A stretch of DNA of 64,000 bases from Vermamoeba vermiformis (lineage: Eukaryota; Tubulinea; Echinamoebida). This document shows, one piece after another, positions 1 through 12,005 of the stretch. Position 1 is the first letter of the stretch; every line of letters starts with the position of its first letter. The stretch lies in contig JBEWZL010000232.1 in assembly GCA_045837725.1 (NCBI GenBank), positions 548,381 to 612,380 on the forward strand, written 5' to 3'. The notes under the pieces are model-generated. The model did not search any database. It saw only the letters and a list, made by a program, of their open reading frames with translations, and was not told the origin of the DNA. The translations under genes were made by a program, and so were the position numbers.

Positions 1-3000
1 GGCGTTATTAATTGCTCAAAATAGGATTGTTTTTCATTCGGAGCCCATTTCCTGCTCATTTTAATCAAGCCACAAATAATTTTGCGCTGAGTTTCCAACG
101 GAATGGTCAAATAAACATCGCCGATTGTTTCTTTGGACGGATCAGAAGTCAATAAGCGCATATACAACTCCAGTAATTGTTTCCACGATCCTAAATATTA
201 AAGTTAGCACCAGTACGAAAAATTTCCTTATTTGGATAAAACGCGTACCTAATCCAACGAGGGAAGCACCAGGAAGCTTTAACTTTGAAATTGCGAGCAA
301 TAAATCGCCAGTCTATTAAAATATCGTTAGTATACTTATTCTGTTGATCTGCTGCCACGTACATTTTTTGCAACTTTTTCCTCGCTGCCCATGTAGACGA
401 GATTTGTAACGACTTTTAAAAACATAAAGTCGACCACACTGAGGGCTTGGGCAGGTTCATCGTACGCCATGGCCAACGAAGGACTATTCATAGCCATTCA
501 TTAATGTTAAACTAATATTGATATCAGAAAGACAATATTAATACGCACCTAGTATGATCGCCCTTGAGCAAATAAGACTCGGTCCAGCGGCACAAAAACC
601 ACGAAATTGTTTCGGTGACTAAAGGACTCCACATATCATGCTACAAAAAAATTAATAAAATACCTACCAAATTATACTTTTTGCCGTTACCTTCTTATTA
701 ACCAAGCAATCTTTTTCGAAATTAGCGATGTGCATAAGAATTGAAATTAGACCCATGATCGGATCCGGTCCATTTCTACTGCTGGCAGCCAATGACAAAT
801 TCGCCACGGCAGGAGGCACCGAGGGCTCTTCTCCTTCAGGCGAGTCGCACAAAAATCCACCCGCGATGATAATCAACCAATGAATTTCTTCCAATAAAGT
901 TACGATCATAACGCCTATTTGCATGAATGATCGTTAGTTAGATACGCAAAAAAATTGTTGTCGTCGCTACAATTCCCAGAGAATAAAAAAATGAATTACA
1001 ATAGCCCCTATTCGTTTATCAAGAAGCCAAAAACAAAAAAAGATAAGAGCACAACACCTCCGATTCCCAGGTAGTCTCCTACCCCAGTACTAAGAAGGCC
1101 TGAACAAGCTTAACTTCGCTGATCGGACGGGAAGCGGTGCATTCTTGTTAGTGTGGTCGTGCCCGAGCCGATTTGCAACGTCGAGTTCGGGTCACTACTT
1201 GCCACCACGTGCGAATTTTCACCGTAGAAAATATCCGCAAGTTCCACACTAACAAGAATACACCGTTCTCATCGCGGAGATTTAAAGAAATGGCAAAACA
1301 TACCTGAAGCAGGGCCTTGTTGCGCAAATTTAGTGGCTTGATTTAATCGCTCAGTCAATGCCTCTGTCAACAGATTTGCCGCGTTCAACGCGTCCAACCT
1401 TCCTAAATTGGCAATCGAAACCAACTGCTCTTCGTATTGAACCTAAATACAAAACATTAGAACGATGCAAATGAGTTGAAAAGTATTTTGACGCGTCAAA
1501 CTTACATAATCACTTGGCACGTCTTGTTGTTCATCTTCGTCTCTTTCTTCGTATAACTCAGCGCGGGCAATTTTCAACTTTGTGTCGAGGTACATTCTAA
1601 ATATTTGCGCGGTGTATTGTTGTAATCGTGCTGCTGGCTCGCCGGTCAATGTGTCTGCGTCTCGAGCTAGAAAATGAAGCCACAGTTAATTCTGCATTAA
1701 TTTTCGTTGGTAAAATTTCAGTACCTAAGAAGTCCCATGCCTCCAATAAATTATCAAAGGCCTCGTTGAAGTACGTTCTGTCATTGATGTCATCGACGTC
1801 TGCGAGATTCTTCAAGACATTGCAACTGAATTGCGTAAAGTTTTGCAAAAATGCTTCGAAGAGCGGTGACTGCGTGATTAATTTCAGTGAAAAGTTCGTC
1901 GTGACTCGATCGAACATGCGTGAAAGACTCAAGATTTCATTGGTGGATAAGTTAGGCCTGGAAGAAGTTCGTTAGAAATGGATCTGAGTGCGTGAGGAGT
2001 ATTGTGAAAAAAGTATACAAAGGTATATAAATAGCGTGATATACGTACAAAGATACGAGGTGGAATAGGCCAGGCAAAAATGCGTTGAAATAAGAAAGGG
2101 TCTCGGCTTCTTTGGCGAAAACATCTCCGCTCAAAGACGCCAGTTGAATCAAACACTCGCCAATCAAGTGCAACAATGATCGGTCGTGTCGGAGCAGCGT
2201 ATAAGATTCGAAAAAGAATCGCAAAGTTCCAAAGTTTTTGACCAAGACTTCGTTCCATTGGGCTCCTGGGTGGAACGATTTACCAGTCGTAGGAGTTGTA
2301 AAACCGAAGCCCAAGAATGAAGCTACGAACGAAATTTAGGTCAATAAATAATTATCGTTCCCACTTGTACAAATTTAGACAATAGAAGTCGGATTCGGAA
2401 ATTTTACGGCAAAATCATTGCAAATAAATTAAATGTAAAATACGTACAATAATCGTCAAAAGGCCATGATAGAATAGTAGATAATAAGTTCAAGCTCTTT
2501 GAAACCATTCTGACTTCGATTTCTTGAAGTTGAGATCCACGCTTGAAAATTCCTTCCAACAGCTGCATAACTAAGAGAAAAATCTTGCCTAAATAATGTT
2601 CCTAGAAAAGGATTTATTAGAATTCTATCGAATATGACTGAAGCAATATTTTACGCCATACTTCAAAAGTTTGCATTGAAAGCACGTGATAGGCCCATGG
2701 CACGCCGAGTGGCGTCGATTTTGAAGACGATGAAAACTCCAATACTAACGCTTGACATAATAACACTGCAATAAATTGCTACAAGACCAAGTTAGTCAGA
2801 TCCATGATCGCGTGAAACTGTCAATTGGCACGTACGTATTGAGGTTCACCGGCAAGTAATTGAGAAATTTGATTGAATATTCCGTGCTGGGCGGGGCCTG
2901 GGAAATTTTCTTTGTCTTCATCGGGAATCCATCCTCGCTTGACGACCACTGCTAACGTTTGAAGTGCTTGTTGCACAACATACATCGCACTTCTATAAAT

Positions 3001-3596
3001 TATAATAAATCAACGTTAATTTCATAGGAGCAAGGTATTATAGTACTAACATACCCTGGCAAGTTGGCATTTTGCGTAACGAATTTTAACATGACGTTTT
3101 TGACTCCTTCAACTTCTTCAGGCTTCATCGTGGCCCAGTCCCGAAGTACTGACTCGGTGATTGCGCCAATTGCTTGAAACTGAACGATACCCACTTTTGA
3201 GTGCTCTAATATCACTTAATTAGTAGCTGTTCCTCAACAGATGCGGCTTTCGATCTGGATCTTCGATAATTCGCTTTGTATTCGCCGAAAAAAATAGTTA
3301 GCAAACATGTGCTTTACCTAAAATAAATACGGCAGCGGGCAATATCCCAGGAGTCTTTCTGAATTCGAGAAGGACTTGTTCATTTTGTTTAGTTGGTTGG
3401 CGCTGTCGAAAAAATTATTTAGGATGTTGGGTGGCATAAATTAATATATAGTAAATTTATGACGTCAATTAAGCAACAGTAGGATTTTTTTGATTTAAAT
3501 TAACGAAAAATAGATCTGGGCGCGAAAGTAATAACCGACCTGAAAGTCTAAGCAGGCTTTCTCCAACGTTTGTAAGATATGTGCATAATTTTCCAT
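1..3596 (-). CDS. XPO4: Exportin-4 (N-terminal part; continues past the left edge)
   Basis: Nuclear export receptor of the importin-beta superfamily; known exportin-4 carries cargo such as eIF5A and SMAD3 out of the nucleus with Ran-GTP. The start is the ATG at 3596 (MENYAHILQTLEKACLDF), and the gene is read leftwards through many short introns. Stretches that match animal exportin-4 in order are VLLEFRKTPGILPAAVFIL, FQAIGAITESVLRDWA, VKRGWIPDEDKENFPG, SYFNAFLPGLFHL after LASLSGDVFA, and LLEEIHWLIIIAGGFL, each aligning with the same HEAT region of the family. The C-terminal third lies outside the window. One intron, between about 1304 and 925, contains a 5S rRNA gene on the same strand. Exon edges were judged by eye; the family call is firm. 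Confidence 0.9.
1035..1041 (-). terminator. RNA polymerase III terminator of the 5S gene
   Basis: Seven consecutive A on the plus strand, which is T7 on the minus strand, 7 nt past the end of the 5S gene. This is the expected Pol III stop signal. Confidence 0.8.
1049..1162 (-). rRNA. 5S ribosomal RNA gene inside an exportin-4 intron
   Basis: Read on the minus strand, 114 nt begin GCACGACCACAC and end GGAGGTGTTGTGC, so the ends can pair as helix I. Internal 5S landmarks are present: CCCGTCCGATCAGCGAAGTT, then AAGCTTGTTCAGGCC, then TAGTACTGGGGTAGGAGACT and ACCTGGGAATC, covering the box A / intermediate element / box C promoter area used by TFIIIA. A run of seven T follows. Length and order of motifs fit a complete 5S gene. 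It lies in an intron of exportin-4, in the same orientation as the host gene. Confidence 0.92.
1244..1265 (+). repeat. Inverted partial copy of the 5S rRNA 5' end
   Basis: On the plus strand, CCACACTAACAAGAATACACCG repeats the 5S gene's own 5' segment (minus strand, about 1156-1135) with one difference over 22 nt, and weaker similarity goes on to about 1276. It has no rest of the gene, so it is a fragment. With the 5S gene it forms an inverted repeat with about 90 nt between the arms. Confidence 0.75.
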
Positions 3597-3734
3597 TGTT
3601 TATAAGCTATATAATAAATAGATAAGCAATCACCGGTGTTGTTCCATGGATTTGAAAAAATAAACAACTTTTCTAACCAATAAGCAATAAAAATATTTAT
3701 GTGACATGAGATTATTTACAAATGAATACAAGGG

Positions 3735-4504
3735 TTACAAAAAGAATGCTAAAAGCACAATTAGCCCTGCTGAGAAGCCCAAGACGTTGGCATCTGAACC
3801 AAGTTTAGTGGCAGGCACTGTTGTAGGCTCGTTGCTCGTGGGTGCCTCAGGAACAGGAATAATAGGTTCACCACAAATAGCAGACCATGATTCTTCGCTG
3901 CTGTCATCTTCAACCCAGATCGCGCCGTACATGTCGTTAAAGTAGTGCGAAATACAGATGTAAGGATAGACACCCAACTCATTATCGACGGTTGTTTCAA
4001 AGGACGCATAGTCGCCAGAATTTACTTTGCCAACAAAGGAAGTGTTGTCTTCAGTGAAGGTGTAGGAGGCTGATGCAGAAAGGTTAACAAGCGAACAGAT
4101 CCGGTAATTATTGGGAATGTAAGAAAACGTATTTTTTTCGTAAATCTCATCAAATTAATTAAAAATCAAATCGTAATTTCTTTACAAATTATAGAGAAGG
4201 CCTTGGCGACCTGGATCTTTGAGATCTGTCAAAGCTTACATGACACCGTGCCTGGTGCGAGAGGATGCGAAGAAAAGCTTCCATTAAACAGCACAGTAGT
4301 GTTAACTGATATTCTAACGCATGCAGGGCTGTAGAAATAATCTCCAAAGTCAATCTCGATCGTCGCCTGACCTCTAAGATCTGTAGCGGTCTGCCAGTTG
4401 CAACGATTTACCGTACAAGTAATGTTTGATCGTTGAGCAGAGCAAGAGGTCGTAAAGCAAAGTAATACTAAGCTTAAAGCGACGATGAGAGCCTTGGAGT
4501 ACAT
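3735..4504 (-). CDS. Secreted, probably GPI-anchored cupredoxin (plastocyanin-like) protein
   Basis: The start is the ATG at 4504, because it opens a clean signal peptide (MYSKALIVALSLVLLCFTTS). One intron runs from about 4239 to 4070, with branch GTTAAC and acceptor CATCAG. The spliced domain has the type I copper ligand set in order: a His in FSSHPLAPG, then Cys-x2-His-x4-Met in YICISHYFNDMYGAI, the same spacing as plastocyanin. After a Thr/Pro-rich linker the protein ends in a hydrophobic tail (VLGFSAGLIVLLAFFL), as in GPI-anchored proteins. It probably binds copper at the cell surface; redox role or partner is unknown. Length after splicing is about 200 residues. Confidence 0.8.
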
Positions 4505-5386
4505 GAAGACGATCGAGCTTTGAAGTTGTGGTTGATTTGTGGCTGGCGACGCGGATAATAATCGAACGAACAACAAAAAATATTTTATACCGCACGCGGA
4601 TTAATAAATTTCGATGCCAGACTATTTCGCCGTTCGGTTGGTGTGAGCCAACGAAACTTTCAAAAAATTAAAATATCTCCTCAGATTTGTGTACCACCAT
4701 TGATCATACGCATTGTTGCGTATGACACAAGAGGTTAACAGAGTAGAAAGGAAATTGGTTGATCGCACGATAACGCACCAAGCGAAAACCACAGCCCTTT
4801 AGACCGTGCACGGTTTAGTTGGACATACCAAAAGGATCATGCGCGTGCATCTTACTCGCATTTGAGTCAGTAAGCTAGCCGAATCTGCACGGATCTTTTG
4901 GTAACGTTTTTAAAATAATATTACAGAAAACAATGCAGTTTTGTAATATATTATTAATTAATTTCTCATTCTAATTGTTGTTTTATACCTAAGTAGTAGA
5001 AGAACAGAAATCTAGCAAATAATTTACAAAGTTTTTAGATTTGATCAAAAATAATAGTCATTTACCGCCAAACAATTTTACGGAGTAGAAAATATGATTT
5101 CCACTATAATCAGTTTATTCTTTCGAATATAAGCTTAATATTTGTTACCTCATTGACTTGCTCAATCTGCTATTTACTCTTCGACCTTGCCATCTCTAAC
5201 AAATCATAAGTTCCTTACTTCTTTAATTTGTTGTGGAGTAATAGTTCTCCCTCGCCGTAATATTTGCAAACAGGAGAACTTACGACCGGATCAACTATTT
5301 TTTCGACGGACTTTTTAATGTGCCGCTGCTAAATCTGCCATATCAACTTGCATTTCACTAAAGAAGACCACAAGTAGTGATCTATC
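4505..5386. other. Intergenic region between divergent cupredoxin and P450 genes
   Basis: No coding exon seen. It should hold the two divergent promoters. It also has three strong dyads: a hairpin with 9-bp arms and a 4-nt loop at 4704-4725 (arm TCATACGCA), a 12-bp perfect palindrome at 4803-4814, and a long stem-loop at 4826-4903 (separate entry). The remainder to 5386 is AT-rich without visible structure. Confidence 0.5.
4826..4910 (+). ncRNA. Candidate structured RNA, stem-loop followed by a T run
   Basis: Outer arms 4826-4838 (TACCAAAAGGATC) and 4892-4903 (GATCTTTTGGTA) pair over 12 bp with one bulge. Inside, GTGCA 4845-4849 pairs with TGCAC 4886-4890, and CTTAC 4851-4855 with GTAAG 4870-4874. 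A T5 run follows at about 4907-4911, as at Pol III ends. I could not match it to a tRNA, U6, SRP or other known family. It could instead be a promoter dyad. Confidence 0.3.
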
Positions 5387-7359
5387 ATGAACCTCTTGCT
5401 AGTTATTCTAGGAATCATTGCCGCTGGATCCGTTTGGATGTACAGCGCGATCAGACGATGGGGCGATGAAGGTAACAGCCGCTTCAAAGAGGGCAAAGAC
5501 ATACCTGGACCACCGCGTCACTGGCTATTAGGAAATATCAAACACGTAAGGCTTATCAAACAAATTGGAATTGAAGTACTAATTTTCTGGATGTAGATGG
5601 ATCCAAACTGTACTCACATTAAATTTCATAACATGATCGAGCAGTACGGCAAGGTAAGTTAATTAGTTATTATATTTAATGGATTGCAATTAATTAGCTA
5701 ATTGAAATTGCAGGTTTGCCGCTTTTGGGCAGGTCCGCTGTTTAAGTACGTGAAAACTCGATTCAGATTTATGTTCTGCATTTAGAAAGCAACCTGAAAC
5801 TGAAACAATATAAATTTAGGTTCGTGGTCGTATCTGACCCTAAATTCGTCGAGCAAGTTCTCGTGCACCAGCGAGACAACTACACGAACTCAGATCAGTT
5901 CCGTGAGGCGATGGGCAGCATCTCGCCAAATGGTCTTATTGTTATTGAAGGTGAACATTGGGCCAAATTGCGTCGTTTGACGCAAGCTGCATTGCAGATT
6001 TCGAAACTCCGTCAGATGCCACCGCTGGTAGAAAAGTGTTGCCACGACATGTTTGCTGAATGGGAGAAGGCTGCAATTGCTAACGACCACGTGATTGATG
6101 TTAATACTAGCAGTGCTTCGCAAAAGCAAATCGTTATTGACAGCAAAGACTGGTTTGATAAGCTGTTGTTCGATGCTTTTGGCGAGTTTGGCTACGGCTA
6201 CAATTTCAACACTATTCAAGGCAAGAACTTGGACATTTCTGACGCCACAAAGGCTCTTTGGACTGCGATCAAGTAAGACTCTTTTCCTTCTTTTCATCTC
6301 ACGAGACCTCCGTCGAGATCTGGATCCGCACTCCACAAAAATTCAAGTGTCAACCTTAATTCCGATATCGATACTAATGGCCTTTTAGGTTCCGCACTGT
6401 TCTACCATTCAAGTTTTTGTACAAATTGCCCACTGCTTCCAACAAGAAATTCGCTGCTGCGAAGAAGCTTGTCCAAGACTTTACGAAAGGGTTGATTGAA
6501 ATGAAGAAAGAGCGCGTTAAACGAGAACATATTACCGAGCCTGAAGACCTCTTAACAGCGCTTTTGCTCGCAGCTGAAAAGGGAGAGAGCTTGACCGAGG
6601 AAGAAGTGCTCGATAACATCATCTTGTTTTACTTTGGCAGCTTTGAAACGACCTCGAACACTTTGGCGTTTACGTTGGACTTCATTGCCACTAATCCCGA
6701 AGTTCAACAGCGAATCATTGAAGAGGTAAGTCTTGTTTTACTTAACTAAAGTCCAACGACTAATTTGTTGTTTCAGATTAATCCTCAGGGCGGCAAATTG
6801 GATTATTTCAACATGCCTTATTTGGACAACGTTATCAAAGAGTCAATGAGATTGAGACCAACTTCGTTAGCTATCCCACGTACTGCGTTAGTAGATCATA
6901 TCGTTGAAGGATGGAAGGTGCCTAAAGGTTCAATCATTACCATGAACATCTATGAGATGGGACGCGATCCGGGTATGAAATCCGATCCGCGCAAAATTTG
7001 ACTTACTTATGCTACTCTTATAGCACTCTGGGGATGCTCTACGCGGGAAGAAGTCGATCGATTCGATCCTGATCGTTGGAACAATGCTGAGCATGCTGAG
7101 ATCCGTCGTTACACGTACTTGCCCTTCGGAGCCGGATCTCGCATGTGCGTCGGCATGAAATTGGCTAATTTAGGTAAGGATGCTATATAAACTCAGTGAA
7201 ACACTACTTACACGCTGTATTGTAGAAATGAAGGTCGTGTTGACTGAGATCTTGCGTCGTTACGTTGTTTCTCCGGATCCAAAGAGACCGCTAGAGCTTT
7301 ATACCGACAGCACTTTGCAACCAAGAGGCGCTTGGGTTATATTAACTCCTCGTAAATAA
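5387..7359 (+). CDS. Cytochrome P450 monooxygenase
   Basis: Heme-thiolate monooxygenase with a single N-terminal membrane anchor (MNLLLVILGIIAAGSVWMYS) followed by a proline hinge (DIPGPPRHWLLGN), so probably an ER microsomal P450. In order: helix C WAKLRR, helix I FGSFETTSN, ExxR as ESMRLRP, the PERF-region FDPDRW, and the heme loop FGAGSRMCVG with the Cys thiolate ligand. Several short introns were resolved, for example about 5549-5596 and 6726-6776. The stop TAA is at 7357-7359. The substrate cannot be told from sequence. The gene ends 118 nt before the next gene on the same strand. Confidence 0.93.
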
Positions 7360-7477
7360 TTTGCTTTCTGAAAGCTGGTGTTCCGTTTGTAAATAAAGAA
7401 CTTCCGCTTGTACCCAAAAATTAGTGCGTTGTGTCAATAGATTAACACAATCAAAGCACTGCTTCTTGTAGAAGAAA

Positions 7478-10400
7478 ATGGAGCAACAACATTGCTTTAG
7501 TAATTTGCCGACAGAGGCTCTATTTAGCTTTTTTTGCTCGCTTGATCCATTCCTGCTCGGTAAGTTCCAGATTTTATTCAAAAATTCAAATGAAGCGAAT
7601 CGTTAAAATTAATTTGAATACTTGGAATATACTGATTCAAGATTTAAAATAATTTTGGCCGTTTCGTATTGATTCTGTGATGAATCGTGGGTCGCGATTC
7701 AGTCGCTAATTAATAATGACCAATTTTAATGTTTTACCTTTTATGTATTATTTGATATAAACAACACCGTTCATTACAATTCCAGTAAATGCTTACCTTG
7801 TAATTTCGGCCATAATTCGTCATAATCGCGCAAAAATAAACACAAATACGACTTGATTAATTCAAAAATATTTTAGGCACGTACAGCACGGTTTGCAAAA
7901 AATGGGCACAGATGTGCAGAGACAACGAGCTGTGGAGGCAATATTGCATCGAAAGATGGGATAAAAACCCGAAAGAATCAGATTGTGCAAAGAACTGGCT
8001 TATTCCTGTTCGTGAAGGCGGTAAGAGAAGATGCCATTTCTGTTTTCGTTCTTTCGTAACATTTTGTTTGACAGGAGGATCCAAAGAAAATCGAATAGAT
8101 TGGAGGAGATGCTATTTGCTACGGTATTTTTATTGTATGCCGTATTTCTTATGGGCACTGCTCTAACATATTTCCAGATCGCATTACGATAGTGCCACCA
8201 AATTTTTTCAGCTTGTTCCTGAAAAGAAACAACGATTAGGATTCTTGAAAAGGAAGGGAAAGAAGGCAAGTCAAGCTGATGCTGATTTGTTTGCCAACGG
8301 CTGGCCTTCCGCTGAAGATCTGTTTAGTTTTGAAAAGCGCGTCAAGGCTGTTATTACAAAAATAACGAGCGATCCCAATGCATTTGATATAGACTATATG
8401 CCCGATCATACCTTGCTGTTCTTGTTCCTCGAGTTGGAATTATCAATATTGCGCCGGATCAACATCTCGCGTGTTAAATATCTTGGCTTTGCGGGACGAT
8501 TTTTGGACCGTTTTCCCTCATTTTCAAGAATTTATGCAGAAGAGGTGCCTCCAAGGTAGAATTTAAGACATTTGTTACTATTATATTCTGACAATCTGTT
8601 CAGACTTGTAGAGTTTGCCGCTCAGTACGCTGAATTAGCGGCAGAGAAAGATATTCCGTCGGATATAGTTGCAGAGTTATTTGAAAAGATAGCTAGTATC
8701 TTTATTGACTTAATTGGCAATGTTGTTTTGCATCCCGAGTTCAGCGTCAACTTGACACGATTTATCTCCCTAATAATCTCGAGTTCAATGCAACCAATGA
8801 AAAACGGACTGGTAAGCAGCTTTTTATTAACGTATCTTATTGTTGATTCGTCTTTAAGAAACAATGGGCCTTTGAACAAGAAGACATGCGACCGACTTCA
8901 CCGACCCAAAGTTTTGAACAGATATTGCATTTAATTACCAACGCTTTAAGTACGCAAATATAACTACTTTTTGATATTAATCGTTTGAAATTAGCTAACA
9001 AGCCTGACCTGGGAATGTCAATATTTTCCGCTGCAATTAGATCTGCAATTGGACCAATTGAAACGAAAGAACAAATTATCACAATGCTATCCGTGATATC
9101 CGCAATTGCACAGGGTTGCAGACAGTATATACTGGACAATTCAAAAGCATTTATGACTACGTACGTTTAACTCGTCGAGTCTTCTAATTAATAACGATTG
9201 TACCAGCACAATTCTTCCGTACTGGAAGCCCCTTCAAGATGCAGAGTATTTGGTTCCGTTACTGCACTTTGTCTCCTATGTACTTACTTGCACAACAGCG
9301 GTATGTCAACCAATGGCAGTTATGTTTAATAACACTTCTTTCAGGAAGTTATCCAAATGCAGTTTGTAAACGAGATAATACCACCACTTTTGGAAATGGC
9401 CAAGCACGAGAATCACAAGTAGGTTACATTTTTATGCCATCGTCGTCTAATAGATTTCTAGTGTACAACGCGAAGTTGCCCATTTTATTATTTCTTATTG
9501 TGCCTACTTGAACGACGAGGATACATTAGTACCGTACCTAGCCGACCTATTGGAGGTCTTTTACGATTATTTTGAAAGCAAATATGCTTCTGTTCGCAAA
9601 GAAGCTGTTTTTGCCGTTAGTTCGTTGATCTTAACTTGCAGCACATCGTTCAGCAAGGTAATAACGTTTACGAAATGCAAGGAACATTACTAAAGTTTCG
9701 TCAACACAGAATAAAGATCGTATGATGAAAGAATTCCGAACATTGTTAGCAAATGGCAACGCATCAGATCGTGAAGCTGTGGTCGAAGCGCTATCGAGAA
9801 TTGGAGTTGGTATTGGAGACCAAAAATCAAGCATTGAAGCAGACATTGAAGTGCTGTACGATCAAGTCGTTGAAGACTGCAAGAGAGATCGTGACGCGCA
9901 CTTAGATATGCTGTTGAAAATGACTGAGTTCGAAGTTGAAGTGCTCGGTCCAAAGTTCTCGAAATACATTCCTTTCGTGCTTCCGTTGATCTTCGATAAT
10001 GCGAGAATACCTGTCGTAGAAGAGAAGACCGAAGGTAAAGCAGATTAGTGAAATTGCTTACTAATTATTTGATAGACATTGAAATGGATGATGGCGAAGA
10101 GGTGCCAAACTTCAGCAAACCAGTAAGCTTTAAGAACTCGTTGATCTATCACCAATTACTCAACTCTCTTAGGTCTTCTTAAAACAAGCCTCCGAAAGAA
10201 AAGACGCTGCGTTGGGAGCAATTCTAAATATGCTTAGACAGTTTGACCGCACCATGTTTTTGCCGATTCATGAAGATATCGGCGCAGCAGTTAGACATAT
10301 TATTACGAATCTCGAGCAAAACGTTCATGGTACACACCCAATTTATGATAAACGAGAACTAACGTTCGGTTTAGAACAAGTTCGAATGGCAGGTGGTGTG

Positions 10401-11860
10401 TACAGCGAATACATTCAGAAGTTATTTGAGAAAGGAGACCCAGAATGGTGCACGACTGAACGAATGATGGAGTACTGGCTGAACAGCTCCAGCATGTTTG
10501 TAGAGAGCATCGATAATATTGATCTAATACAGACGAAATCTAGCTTTATGTTTCAACTTACTAAGGTACTTGTCTGATTGATCTAGAATACTTGGTGATT
10601 CCTTCATGATTAATTTCTTTACTTAGATATTCAAACACTTATGTAAAGTCAGCACCCCTTCACAGCCGTTCTTGACTGACGCATTCATGCAAAGATTCAC
10701 GGAGGAAACGTTCAGTGCAATATGGTCACAATTCTATCGAGGTGAAGCACAAGGAATACCACCCGATGAGGTGCATGACTTCGGTTCGGAAGTAAGTCAA
10801 TTCATAGTGTGCTCAAATTGACAATAGAAATGTAGATTGTACATTTAATGGAAGCAGTATGTGCAACAAGTACAGACAAAGAGATATTTTGGAACTTCGC
10901 GGATCCAGTTTTACAAAGAATCGCTGGAATATTCGAAGACCAAGGCCTTAATGAATATAGATGGTTTGACGCTTGTCTCATTTGCACTGTTTTCGATTAT
11001 TTTGGCAATGAGTTTTTAAACAACGACAGAGTAAGATCAACCACGCTGATTGTTGCATGCCGTTGGCTAACGTTTGATTTGTAGGCAGAGTACTTGCACT
11101 TAGTTGCGACCTGTAAAGAGGTTCAAACGAAAGAGATGTATCAGTGCCTTGCTAATTATTTAGGTACTTTAACAATATGAGCATAATTAATATAACTGAC
11201 CGTATTTGGCAGGTGTAATGGCCCGAAAATATCCGAACCTTGTTCCTGTTCCGCTCCAGGAAGATGACGAGAACATTGATTGTAAGCTTTGCAATTGTTT
11301 ACTCAACAGGTAGATTAACCCTTTGTTTTAGATCTTTTTAAGTACCTTGAGGACCTGTTGATCGGCGAAGAGTGCCAAAGAGATTCAGGACCAGCTGCCT
11401 ACGACAATGCATTAAGTGCGTAATTGAGTAATTGAGTCGCTGATGTGCACAATAATCATTCCTGTTTAGTGGCTATGAGTGGTCTCGTGCTCTTTTTGGT
11501 GTCGCTTTACGAGCAGAATACAAACAAAGAAAGTGACATAATTGGCCCACGTATCAAGACTCATTTTGCAACATTGACGAGTGCACTTCCTCCTGCTGAT
11601 AATGGTGATCAAGAAGAAGCTTTGATTTGCATCACTCAGTACTGTCAGATTTTGGTCAAGTACGTCTCCGAACGTTAAAAAGCATGCAGGATCTAATTCG
11701 GTTTTTAAGGACTCAATTCTATTTTCAAGATGAAAACGGTGCAGAACTCAAGCTTCGAGTGATTGATGCGCTTCAGCAAACGTTACAGATGTCTGCGTAT
11801 GATACGCCTGAAGTGCACCAGATTGTCGATCCGGTACTGGAAACGCTCCGAGCACAATAA
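7478..11860 (+). CDS. F-box protein fused to importin-5-like HEAT repeats, copy A
   Basis: The ATG at 7478 opens an F-box: NLPTEALFSFFCSLDPFLLG, an intron at 7560-7876, then TYSTVCKKWAQMCRDNELWR. F-boxes bind Skp1 in SCF ubiquitin ligases. A basic linker (LVPEKKQRLGFLKRK) leads into alpha-helical HEAT-type sequence. The C-terminal half resembles importin-5/Kap121: the acidic stretch after FSKYIPFVLPLIFDNARIP, the segment ERKDAALGAILNMLRQFDRT, WFDACLICTVFDYF, LANYLGVMARKYPNLVP and LTSALPPADNGDQEEA all fall in family order. The usual N-terminal Ran-binding importin segment is not seen; the F-box stands there instead. About a thousand residues in some twenty exons. It may recruit transport or chaperone cargo for ubiquitination; that role is inference. 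Confidence 0.8.
7879..7940 (+). repeat. Near-identical F-box tract shared with copy B (12204-12265)
   Basis: 62 nt are identical between 7879-7940 and 12204-12265. High identity continues with few changes through the end of the F-box exon, and the last bases of the preceding intron are also alike. Flanking exons are far more diverged. The pattern fits a gene conversion tract. Confidence 0.75.
9821..9891 (+). repeat. 71-nt identical tract shared with copy B (14201-14271)
   Basis: 9821-9891 and 14201-14271 are identical over 71 nt (codes for QKSSIEADIEVLYDQVVEDC and a few more residues), while the codons on either side differ at many positions. This is a second likely gene conversion tract. 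Confidence 0.75.
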
Positions 11861-12005
11861 GAGCGATTATTTAACACCTCAATTCAATTTGTACGTAATA
11901 TGGAAGAATAAATGACCAGAATTGTACTTGGCCTAAATTGCGATCCCGGCCGATCCATGCACAAAAAACTACCGGTCGTTGGTTTTCTTCTTTTATTTTC
12001 AATGA

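Noticed and set aside
1165-1215. tRNA-like T-arm (GAGTTCGGGTC) next to the 5S gene
   Set aside because: The flanking bases cannot pair as a T stem, and no D arm, anticodon arm or acceptor stem could be drawn.
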